Both the position numbers and the translations under genes were made by a program. The notes below the pieces were generated by a model. The model was not told the origin of the DNA, ran no database searches, and saw nothing but the letters and a program-made list of their open reading frames with translations. Shown here piece after piece: positions 6,180 through 11,839 of a DNA stretch of 11,839 nucleotides; the first letter of the stretch is position 1; each line of letters opens with the position of its first letter. Origin of the DNA: Actinomycetota bacterium (GTDB lineage: Bacteria; Actinomycetota; Aquicultoria; Aquicultorales; Aquicultoraceae); contig JASEIR010000009.1 in the NCBI GenBank assembly GCA_030017355.1, forward strand, positions 13,666-25,504, given 5' to 3'.

Positions 6180-6629
6180 ATGATGCATCGATATTTGTTT
6201 CTTTTAGCAATTTATGAGATAGAAGCTTTCCGGTTTGCTCACCCACTGCCCTAAGGTAGCCCTAAATAACAATATACCATAAAACTACCGAACACGTGGC
6301 AACTGTTATAGAATTTAGCTTGCAGATATTGGCTCCCAAAGTGGATTATCGGCACCTGCGAGGTTAATTGTAGCCATGACAGGCGATGGTGTTAATGATG
6401 CTCCCGCCATAAAACGAGCTGATATCGGAATAGCTATGGGGCTTAAGGGAACTGCTGTTGCAAGGGAAGCCTCTGATATGGTTCTTGCTGATGATAATTT
6501 TGCAACTATAGTGCGCGCAATAAGCCAGGGTAGACTTATAAAATAGACATATCAAAGACTCGAAACATTGTCGGAATGTTTTAAATCAAGGCAATTGCGT
6601 GACGGCAATACCAAATTGGATTGCTATTT
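6180..6629. other. Gene-poor intergenic stretch with a gene relic
   Basis: There is no intact gene on either strand between the aldolase/phosphatase leader and the YtxH-like gene. The part from 6180 to 6366 is AT-rich and would hold the aldolase/phosphatase promoter; only imperfect -10-like boxes are visible. A P-type ATPase relic occupies 6367-6546. A 7-bp AT-rich stem (6563-6569 with 6575-6581) and a 5-bp stem near 6594-6609 lie beyond the YtxH stop, but neither has a proper T-run, so no terminator is called. Confidence 0.6.
6367..6546 (+). pseudogene. P-type cation ATPase fragment (P-domain hinge region)
   Basis: The plus strand encodes IVAMTGDGVNDAPAIKRAD, then IGIAMGLKGTAVAREASDM, then VLADDNFATIVRAISQGRLIK and a TAG stop. 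This is the conserved stretch containing the TGDGVNDxP Mg-binding motif of P-type ATPases; the GTAVAREASDMVLADDNFATI part resembles type II (Ca2+-ATPase-like) pumps. About 60 of the usual 850 to 900 residues remain: there is no DKTGT phosphorylation site, no A-domain, no membrane helices and no start with a ribosome binding site. Upstream, other frames show a possible frameshifted remnant (PK, then basic residues) near 6335-6362, and downstream another frame (6537 on) could continue the GR-x-I region. The surviving 60 codons have no internal stop, so decay seems recent or the piece arrived as a short insertion. Confidence 0.8.
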
Positions 6630-6932
6630 CTAGACCTCATTTAATTGATACTCTTCCAGCTGCGATTTTATCTCGCTTAGTTTTCGCCTTAGCTTCTTCT
6701 CTTGAAGACCTGCTATTTTCTCAACTTGAGAAGCGGCTGTCTCAATGCCATGCCTTGCATGATCGATTAAGTCGGTTGCAGTAGTTTTTATGCCCTGCGC
6801 TCGATCAGCAATTCTGCCTCTTATTTCTGCTCCTGGCAGCGGGGCTAGCAAAATTGCGATCACGGCTCCAACCGCCATCCCTAGAAGCATGCCCAAACTA
6901 AACTCTAGCGCATGAAAGCGTCTTTTCCCCAT
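6630..6932 (-). CDS. YtxH-like small membrane protein
   Basis: 100 residues from ATG 6932 with AGGAGGAACT directly in front. Residues 11-30 form one membrane segment (FSLGMLLGMAVGAVIAILLA), followed by the YtxH signature APLPGAEIRGRI (30-41) and a charged, helical, probably coiled-coil tail (residues 45-97) rich in Ala, Lys and Glu. YtxH-domain proteins occur widely in Gram-positive and other bacteria; some are stress-induced, but their molecular role is poorly known. The gene is 100 bases downstream of parB on the same strand. It has its own promoter-like element with a palindrome at the predicted transcription start, so it is probably separately controlled. Family assignment rests on this short pattern. 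Confidence 0.75.
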   Translation of the reverse strand: MGKRRFHALEFSLGMLLGMAVGAVIAILLAPLPGAEIRGRIADRAQGIKTTATDLIDHARHGIETAASQVEKIAGLQEKKLRRKLSEIKSQLEEYQLNEV

Positions 6933-6940
6933 AGTTCCTC

Positions 6941-6966
6941 CTAAAACGCGTTTTAGATTTATAATA
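6941..6966 (-). promoter_or_regulatory. Promoter with 16-bp palindromic operator before the YtxH-like gene
   Basis: CTAAAACGCGTTTTAG (6941-6956) is a perfect palindrome. On the minus strand a TATTAT -10 (6966-6961) ends 4 bases before it, so transcription would begin inside the palindrome, and the ribosome binding site follows directly. The -35 at 17-base spacing (TTTTTA) is poor. A repressor bound here would block initiation; the regulator is not identifiable. Confidence 0.5.
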
Positions 6967-7032
6967 ACTGAAATTAAATGATTTAAAAAGTCTTAAGATG
7001 CATTTCATGAGGCCTTGGTCTTGCAGCTATGC

Positions 7033-7923
7033 CTACGGACTGGATATATCTAGCTCCTCATTTGTTAGCGCTGTGTAAATGCGTCTTAGCTCATCCTCAG
7101 ACTTAAAGTGAATTTCGACCCGCCCTTTCTCACCCTTTAGTTTTATATTCACCCTTGCCGATAGCTTTTGAGAAATTCTCTTTGCCGCTCTCTTGTAATA
7201 GAGCGGTATTGGTGGGGCCTTTTCTTTGCTGCGAGGTTCCTGCCAGAGCTTTGCTAGCGATTCTGTTTGCCGAACGGTTAAACCATCCCCTATAACCTGC
7301 TCAGCAAGCTTAACCTGCAACTCCTTGCTTGGGAGCGCCAATAGCGCTCTTGCATGGCCGGCAGACAGTTTCCCATCAAATATAAACTGCTTTACAACTT
7401 CGGGCAGCTGCAGAAGCCTTACTGTATTTGCAATGGCGCTTCTGCTCTTGCCAACTTTTTCTGCTACCTGTTCCTGCGTAAAATTAAAGTCTTCAATTAG
7501 ATGGTAATACGCTGCGGCTTCTTCAAGTGCGTTAAGATCTTGCCTTTGAACGTTTTCGATGATTGCAATCTCCAGCGCTTCTGCATCAGTCGTATTCTTT
7601 ATAATTGCTGGGACCTTCTCAATACCTGCTTCCCTTGCCGCTCTCCAGCGACGCTCTCCAGCTATTAACTCATATAGTGAGCCGACGGCTCTTACAATTA
7701 CTGGCTGGACAAGGCCGTGCTTTTTTATGGACGATACCAGACCCGAGAATGCTTCCTCATCAAAATGTTTGCGTGGCTGGTTTGGGTTTGGAACAATTTT
7801 AGTTATTGAAATGTTCTCAAGACGATCGCCTTTTTCATCCTCAAGTATAAGAGAGACTCCTGACCCTTGCCCAAGGCTTGGTATCAGCGATTCAAGTCCT
7901 CTACCTAGTCCTCTTTTCTGCAC
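7033..7923 (-). CDS. parB: Chromosome partitioning protein ParB
   Basis: 296 residues from GTG 7923, typical length. The N-terminus KRGLGRGLESLIP (3-15) matches the ParA-stimulating tail of Spo0J-type ParB. The CTP-binding ParB/Srx domain holds NQPRKHF (48-54), LIAGERRWRAA (86-96) and ENVQRQDLN (123-131). A helix-turn-helix follows (TQEQVAEKVGKSRSAIANTV, about 149-168) with LSAGHARALL (186-195), then a lysine-rich linker and the C-terminal dimerisation region. ParB loads at parS and slides along DNA as a CTP-dependent clamp, recruiting SMC and engaging ParA. The gene overlaps the end of parA by 23 bases, so translation is probably coupled; the ribosome binding site (GGGAAGTGAT) is modest. A parS core lies 3.5 kb upstream at 11472-11485. 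Confidence 0.97.
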   Translation of the reverse strand: MQKRGLGRGLESLIPSLGQGSGVSLILEDEKGDRLENISITKIVPNPNQPRKHFDEEAFSGLVSSIKKHGLVQPVIVRAVGSLYELIAGERRWRAAREAGIEKVPAIIKNTTDAEALEIAIIENVQRQDLNALEEAAAYYHLIEDFNFTQEQVAEKVGKSRSAIANTVRLLQLPEVVKQFIFDGKLSAGHARALLALPSKELQVKLAEQVIGDGLTVRQTESLAKLWQEPRSKEKAPPIPLYYKRAAKRISQKLSARVNIKLKGEKGRVEIHFKSEDELRRIYTALTNEELDISSP

Positions 7924-8788
7924 GCTCTATCACTTCCCTTGCAAATTGTTGATAGGCTTGGGCGCCTTTTGACTCAACATCATACCTGTTTATGGGGACA
8001 CCAAAGCTTGGGGCTTCGCTTAGGCGTACCGTCCGGGGGATAATGGAGTCGTAGACAAGTTCCCGGAAAAACTTTCTAACCTCATCGATTACCTGCTGCG
8101 ATATCTTCGTCCGAATATCATGCATAGTCATAAGGACGCCGGCAATTTTTAGCTCCGGATTAAGATGTGTTTTGACTAGACGTACGCTCTCAAGAAGCTT
8201 GCTCAGACCTTCCAGTGCATAGAATTCGCACTGAACCGGTATTATAATTTCATCTGCTGCGGTAAGGGCATTGACTGTTAAAAGGCCCATTGACGGTGGA
8301 CAATCGATGACAATGAAATCATACCTGTCTTTGATAGGAGATATTGCCCGTTTGAGCCTATACTCCCTGGAAAGAGCCGCAACTAGCTCGATTTCAGCAC
8401 CTGCCAACTGAAGAGTTGCTGGAATCAACGAAAGATTTTTTATGCTTGTTTGGGCAATCACTTCTACAAGAGGCCTTTCATCTATAATGGCATTATAGAC
8501 ACACTTCTTGATTGATTTCTTATCTATCCCTAGCCCACTGCTCGCATTCCCCTGCGGGTCAAAATCAATCAACAGCACTTTTTGCCCCATGTCCGCTAGA
8601 TAGGCGCTTAGGTTAATCGCAGTTGTGCTTTTGCCAACGCCTCCTTTTTGGTTTACGACGGCAAGCGTTAGGCCTCTGCGCCCTCCAGCCGAATCTTTTT
8701 GGGCAAAGTTACTTAACGGAGCCCTCTCTTCTCTGATTTCATCTCCCAATTGCTGCAAGCGCCGAGAAAATAGACCGGTTGATGCCAT
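7901..8788 (-). CDS. parA: Chromosome partitioning ATPase ParA (Soj)
   Basis: 295 residues from ATG 8788 with an AGGA ribosome binding site. The deviant Walker A motif KGGVGKST is at 48-55, the A' motif LIDFDPQGNAS at 73-83, Walker B-like FIVIDCPPS at 158-166 and QCEFYALEGL at 186-195. This is the Soj/ParA family, whose ATP-bound dimers coat the nucleoid and are cleared by ParB to move origins apart. The 40 residues before the first strand (TLAVVNQKGG) make an N-terminal extension longer than in the shortest Soj proteins; it is charged and lacks a helix-turn-helix, so this is not a plasmid type Ia ParA. The gene begins 39 bases after rsmG in the same direction. Confidence 0.97.
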   Translation of the reverse strand: MASTGLFSRRLQQLGDEIREERAPLSNFAQKDSAGGRRGLTLAVVNQKGGVGKSTTAINLSAYLADMGQKVLLIDFDPQGNASSGLGIDKKSIKKCVYNAIIDERPLVEVIAQTSIKNLSLIPATLQLAGAEIELVAALSREYRLKRAISPIKDRYDFIVIDCPPSMGLLTVNALTAADEIIIPVQCEFYALEGLSKLLESVRLVKTHLNPELKIAGVLMTMHDIRTKISQQVIDEVRKFFRELVYDSIIPRTVRLSEAPSFGVPINRYDVESKGAQAYQQFAREVIERAEKRTR

Positions 8789-8827
8789 AATTCCTGCCTG
8801 ATATCTTGATTCAACCAGCTTCGTTCT

Positions 8828-9568
8828 CTACAAAAGAGGCCTTTTAGCTGGTATCCCTGCTCTCCGTGGATAAACCTGTGGGCTATGCGATACCTTTAAA
8901 ACCGATATTAAATATCGCTCTGCATTAAGAAATGGTACCACAACTTGAGTAACTTCTTCAATGGAACCGCCAAGTAAATTTATGGCATTTCTAGACCTTG
9001 CGACTTCTTTATGGGCCTCTTTTGACTTGTACGAGATTAGGTGCCCACCAATTCTAACCAGCGGAAGGGCATATTCTACAAGGACTGCTAGATCAGCAAC
9101 TGCTCGTGAAACCGCTAAACAAAAACGTTCTCTGTTTTCCTCTTTTCTCCCAAAGTCTTCTGCTCTTTCTGCTGCCACAGATGTCTTTGTAAATCCAAGC
9201 AAGCTGACGACATGCTTAAGAAACTCTGCCTTTTTCAGGGAAGATTCAAGTAGGGTTATCTCGATATCCTGTCGAACTATTTTTAAAGGAATGCCTGGCA
9301 AGCCTGCCCCAGAGCCAACATCAACCGTTGAGCATTCTTTATGGATTTCAAATTTGCTAAGGATTGAAATCGAATCAAGAAAGTGCTTTATGACTATTTC
9401 CCTATCATCTGTGATTGCGGTAAGGTTAAAGCGTTTGTTCCATCTCTTTAGCTCGCTTAGATAGGCATTAAACATGTCTAGCTGCACTTTATCAAGTTTT
9501 ATGCCTAGCAATGCAGCTCCCTCAGATAGTAGTTGGAATGGCGTCTTGCTCTGCGTCAATCTGATCAC
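8828..9568 (-). CDS. rsmG: 16S rRNA (guanine527-N7)-methyltransferase RsmG
   Basis: 246 residues from GTG 9568 with AGGG directly in front. RsmG methylates N7 of G527 in 16S rRNA using S-adenosylmethionine. Motifs: WNKRFNLTAI (43-52), KHFLDS (61-66), SAM-binding VDVGSGAGLPGIPL (82-95), LLESSLKKAEFL (106-117), SRAVA (154-158), and the C-terminal YPRRAGIPAKRPL (233-245) found in the Gram-positive and actinobacterial type of the protein but missing from the E. coli one. The start overlaps the end of mnmG by 47 bases, unusually long; a later start (TTG within LLSEGAALL) would reduce the overlap but has no better ribosome binding site. The mnmG-rsmG-parA-parB order is the conserved origin-side cluster. 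Confidence 0.96.
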   Translation of the reverse strand: MIRLTQSKTPFQLLSEGAALLGIKLDKVQLDMFNAYLSELKRWNKRFNLTAITDDREIVIKHFLDSISILSKFEIHKECSTVDVGSGAGLPGIPLKIVRQDIEITLLESSLKKAEFLKHVVSLLGFTKTSVAAERAEDFGRKEENRERFCLAVSRAVADLAVLVEYALPLVRIGGHLISYKSKEAHKEVARSRNAINLLGGSIEEVTQVVVPFLNAERYLISVLKVSHSPQVYPRRAGIPAKRPLL

Positions 9569-11450
9569 TTTCCCTGGTCAAGCGCTCGATGTGAATAAAG
9601 AGCGCGTTTATATCCGCTGGAGATACGCCAGAAACCCTTGAGGCCTGTCCTATCGACCTTGGTCTTACACGATCTAGGGCCTCTCGCGCTTGGAAAGATA
9701 GACCTGTGAGCTTTTTGTAGTCGATATCATCAGGAATTCTTTTCGACTCAAGGCGCTTAAACCTTTTTACCTGAGATAGCTGGCGCTTTATATAGCCCTC
9801 ATATTTTACCTCTATTTCGAGTTGTTTTTTGAGCTCTCTAGGAGAGGATGCTAGCCCTAAATCAAACTCTTCGATATGTTTTACTTCTATTTCCGGTCTT
9901 CGCAGAAGCTCTACCAATGAGACTGGTTCAGAAATAGGCGCTGTACCAACGCTTGCTAGCAAGTTGTTTATTCGATCTGACGGTGGAAGCATAATGCGCT
10001 CAAGCCTCCCAACCATTCTCTCAATATAGTTTTGTTTCTCCTTTACTTTTAGGTATCTTTCTCTATCGATTAGGCCAAGCTTGTACCCATATTCAGTAAG
10101 TCTTAGGTCTGCATTATCTGACCTTAGGATGAGTCTATACTCAGCTCTTGATGTAAACATCCTATAGGGCTCATCTACTCCTTTTGTTACCAAATCATCA
10201 ATTAAGACACCGATATAGGCTTGTGATCTATCTAGGATAAATGGCTCCTTCTCTTTTGCTTTAAGGGCTGCATTTATTCCTGCTATTAACCCTTGGGCTG
10301 CTGCTTCCTCATATCCAGATGTCCCGTTGATCTGTCCGGCAGTAAATAGACCTGAGACCAGTTTTGTCTCAAGGGTTGCGTAAAGCTGGTCTGGATAGAT
10401 AAAGTCGTACATGACAGCATATCCTGGCCTCATTATGACGGCGTTTTCGAGGCCAGGAGTGCTCCTAATTATCTTTTCTTGGATATGAACGGGAAGGCTC
10501 GTTGTTAGGCCCTGCAAGTACATCTCGCTTGTTTGCCACCCCTCGGGTTCAACAAATACCGGGTGGCTATCCTTTTCAGGAAAGTTGATAATTTTTCTGT
10601 CAATTGAGGGGCAATTTCGTGGCCCGTGGCCACTTACTGTACCTGTTTTAATGGGCGATAGGTGCAAATTATCTGCAACTACCTTGTGCGTCTTCTTGTT
10701 TGTGTACGTAAGATAGCATGGCAGCTGCTCTCTTGCTCTTGGCTCGGTGCTAAACGAGAAGGAGAGGGGCTCGGCGTCGCCTGGCTGAAGTATCATCTTG
10801 GTAGTATCTATTGTTCTTTTATCGATGCGAGGTGGTGTTGCTGACTGGAAGCGACCGATCTCAAAACCGACTTTCTTAAGGCTTTCAGTAAGATTGTTTG
10901 ATGGTAGCTCCCCCATTCTTCCAGCTGCCCTAATAACCTCCCCTATTACTATTTGGCCTCTTAAAAACGTTCCAGTTGCAATAACCACAGTTTTTGCATT
11001 AAAAATTCGCCCGTCGTTTAAGCGAACCCCACTTACCTCACCTTGGTTTACCAGGATATCTGCAACAATTCCCTGCATTACAAGTAGATTTTCTTGCGAC
11101 CACAATACTTGCTTCATTCTATCTTCATAAAGCTTTTTATCAGTCTGCGCCCGAAGCGCTTGGACTGCCGGTCCCTTTTTGCTATTTAAAACCTTAAGCT
11201 GTATTGCAGCAAAATCTGCATTTTTCCCCATCTCACCGCCCAAAGCGTCTATCTCTCGTACTATTTGGCCTTTACCGATTCCTCCTACGGCTGGATTGCA
11301 TGGCATGAGAGCTATTTTATCAAGGTTTATTGTAAAAAGAAGCGTTTTGCACCCCATTCGCGAAGCAGCAAGCGCTGCCTCACAGCCTGCGTGACCTGCC
11401 CCTATAACAATGACGTCAAAGATTTTGTCTCTCGCTCTTTTACCTCTCAC
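9522..11450 (-). CDS. mnmG: tRNA uridine-5-carboxymethylaminomethyl modification enzyme MnmG (GidA)
   Basis: 642 residues from GTG 11450, with AGGAG (11464-11460) nine bases upstream. With MnmE it installs the (carboxymethyl)aminomethyl group on U34 of certain tRNAs, using FAD and a folate-derived carbon. Seen: FAD-binding VIGAGHAGCEAA (15-26), CNPAVGGIGKG (51-61, conserved Cys51), GPAVQALRAQTD (93-104), PCYLTYTN (244-251), GPRNCPSID (276-284, Cys280), NGTSGYEEAAAQG (375-387), GVLIDDLVTKGVDEPYRMF (414-432), and the C-terminal MnmE/tRNA-binding helices with YEGYIKRQ (550-557) and RPRSIGQASRVSG. Length and all landmarks are normal, so this copy should be active. Its first 11 bases overlap the end of an upstream MnmG-like frame. 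No mnmE is in the window; it would normally lie further upstream. Confidence 0.97.
   Translation of the reverse strand: MRGKRARDKIFDVIVIGAGHAGCEAALAASRMGCKTLLFTINLDKIALMPCNPAVGGIGKGQIVREIDALGGEMGKNADFAAIQLKVLNSKKGPAVQALRAQTDKKLYEDRMKQVLWSQENLLVMQGIVADILVNQGEVSGVRLNDGRIFNAKTVVIATGTFLRGQIVIGEVIRAAGRMGELPSNNLTESLKKVGFEIGRFQSATPPRIDKRTIDTTKMILQPGDAEPLSFSFSTEPRAREQLPCYLTYTNKKTHKVVADNLHLSPIKTGTVSGHGPRNCPSIDRKIINFPEKDSHPVFVEPEGWQTSEMYLQGLTTSLPVHIQEKIIRSTPGLENAVIMRPGYAVMYDFIYPDQLYATLETKLVSGLFTAGQINGTSGYEEAAAQGLIAGINAALKAKEKEPFILDRSQAYIGVLIDDLVTKGVDEPYRMFTSRAEYRLILRSDNADLRLTEYGYKLGLIDRERYLKVKEKQNYIERMVGRLERIMLPPSDRINNLLASVGTAPISEPVSLVELLRRPEIEVKHIEEFDLGLASSPRELKKQLEIEVKYEGYIKRQLSQVKRFKRLESKRIPDDIDYKKLTGLSFQAREALDRVRPRSIGQASRVSGVSPADINALFIHIERLTRESDQIDAEQDAIPTTI
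10002..10056. repeat. 55-base exact direct repeat, internal copy
   Basis: This stretch of mnmG encodes residues 466-483 (YLKVKEKQNYIERMVGRL) and is identical over all 55 bases to the last 55 bases of the window. The base before it differs between copies (C at 10001, A at 11784). Confidence 0.97.
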
Positions 11451-11839
11451 TTGAGCTTGCTCCTGTCTTGGGTTTCACGTGAAACTTCTTGGCATATATA
11501 TGAAGCGCCTCTATATCGGTTTGTCTTAAGCCAGGGATTCTCATTGCTTGACCAACCGAGCTTGGCTTTATTCGGTTAAGCTTCTCAGCGGCTTCTTTTG
11601 ATAAAGCTCTTAATGACATATAATCAAGGTCTTCGGGCAAACGTATTTTTTCCAGCTCTCTATACTTTCCTATCTTTTTAAGCTCTTGGTTTATATATCC
11701 TTTATACAGCAAGCTTGCCTCTATTTCTCTAGCTATGTGCCCATCCAGCACATCATGCTCGATTGCTACGCCCTTTTTATCTGAAAGCCTCCCAACCATT
11801 CTCTCAATATAGTTTTGTTTCTCCTTTACTTTTAGGTAT
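11440..11839 (-). CDS. Second MnmG-like protein, C-terminal part (5' end outside window)
   Basis: The frame is open to the window edge and stops with TAA at 11440. The first 18 codons match mnmG exactly (YLKVKEKQNYIERMVGRL); the protein then diverges abruptly. The remaining part is a MnmG C-terminal helical domain: LLYKGYINQELKKI, EKIRLPEDLDY, LSKEAAEKLNRIKPSSVGQAMRIPG and DIEALHIY. By eye about 40% of aligned residues match the downstream mnmG. At the join it lacks about 32 residues found in mnmG (484-515). The tail KKFHVKPKTGASSSER is extra and encodes parS. The frame overlaps the mnmG GTG by 11 bases with the mnmG ribosome binding site inside it, so the 3' junction looks genuine, while the 5' junction may be an assembly join. 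It may be a tandem paralogue, a remnant, or a stand-alone C-terminal domain; no catalytic FAD domain is visible. Confidence 0.75.
   Translation of the reverse strand, partial: YLKVKEKQNYIERMVGRLSDKKGVAIEHDVLDGHIAREIEASLLYKGYINQELKKIGKYRELEKIRLPEDLDYMSLRALSKEAAEKLNRIKPSSVGQAMRIPGLRQTDIEALHIYAKKFHVKPKTGASSSER
11472..11485. other. parS: parS centromere site (ParB-binding core)
   Basis: GTTTCACGTGAAAC is a perfect 14-bp palindrome identical to the core of the widely conserved bacterial parS (TGTTTCACGTGAAACA). The outermost base pair differs (G at 11471 and T at 11486 in place of T and A). It lies inside the C-terminal codons of the partial MnmG-like frame, encoding FHVK, and 8 bases upstream of the mnmG ribosome binding site. 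parA and parB follow in the same cluster, so this is very likely the cognate site. No second copy was seen in the window. Confidence 0.92.
11785..11839. repeat. 55-base exact direct repeat, window-terminal copy
   Basis: The final 55 bases equal 10002-10056 exactly and in the same orientation, while the adjoining sequence is only distantly related. A repeat of exactly 55 bases that coincides with the sequence end is what overlap between edges of a de Bruijn assembly graph at k=55 would leave. Confidence 0.95.

Noticed and set aside
6248..6265. CCTAAGGTAGC, as in the conserved 23S rRNA/I-CeuI site
   Set aside because: Only 11 bases match and the flanks are unrelated to 23S rRNA; chance is more likely.
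6364..6555. Minus-strand 63-codon frame in the gap before the YtxH-like gene
   Set aside because: It is the antisense of the P-type ATPase relic, whose plus-strand reading gives the clear TGDGVNDAP motif.
8865..8873. DnaA-box-like TTATCCACG (minus strand), and TTATCCACT at 622-630
   Set aside because: Both are isolated, inside coding genes and imperfect; there is no cluster of boxes or AT-rich unwinding region to support an origin in this window.
1..11839. CRISPR arrays, tRNA or rRNA genes, complete insertion sequences, transposase genes
   Set aside because: No regularly spaced repeats, no tRNA T-loop (GGTTCGAATCC-like) in a cloverleaf context, no rRNA stretch and no transposase-like protein were found on either strand.

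Overview
This is a bacterial chromosomal window of moderate GC content. Shine-Dalgarno sequences, GTG starts and overlapping reading frames are common. The right half carries mnmG-rsmG-parA-parB, the gene order typical of the neighbourhood of a bacterial replication origin, and it includes a parS centromere core (11472-11485). The left half carries an archaeal-type bifunctional fructose-1,6-bisphosphate aldolase/phosphatase and a likely glycosylglycerate (compatible solute) module. That combination suggests a deep-branching, possibly thermophilic or uncultivated bacterium. This is an inference from gene content; no rRNA or other decisive taxonomic marker is present.

Layout. Positions 1-1009 (minus) hold a GT-A glycosyltransferase resembling mannosylglycerate synthase, cut by the window start, with a clear sigma70-type promoter. 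Divergent from it, 1187-2098 (plus) is a HAD phosphatase suited to a glycosyl-3-phosphoglycerate substrate. Converging on it is a winged-helix protein with a degenerate nucleotidyltransferase domain (2103-2675, minus). The next intergenic region holds an operator-like inverted repeat, a perfect 14-bp stem-loop and a possible 39-residue small ORF. Then comes a tight minus-strand operon: aldolase/phosphatase, membrane-anchored polysaccharide deacetylase, glycerate kinase (6121 down to 2969). Region 6180-6629 has no intact gene but keeps a short plus-strand relic of a P-type ATPase. A YtxH-like membrane protein (6630-6932) has a 16-bp palindrome at its predicted start of transcription. From 7033 to the right end run parB, parA, rsmG and mnmG, all minus and mostly overlapping. 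Upstream of mnmG is the C-terminal part of a second, divergent MnmG homologue that carries parS and overlaps the mnmG start.

How the genes fit together. Glycerate kinase feeds phosphoglycerate into gluconeogenesis, and the aldolase/phosphatase completes it to fructose 6-phosphate, the precursor of the nucleotide sugars the glycosyltransferase would use. Glycerate or phosphoglycerate would be the acceptor, and the HAD enzyme would remove the phosphate. ParA, ParB and parS form the chromosome segregation system; RsmG and MnmG modify 16S rRNA and tRNA.

The last 55 bases (11785-11839) are identical to an internal stretch of mnmG (10002-10056). This probably marks an assembly-graph contig end, so the structure of the second MnmG copy upstream of its C-terminal domain should not be trusted without raw reads.
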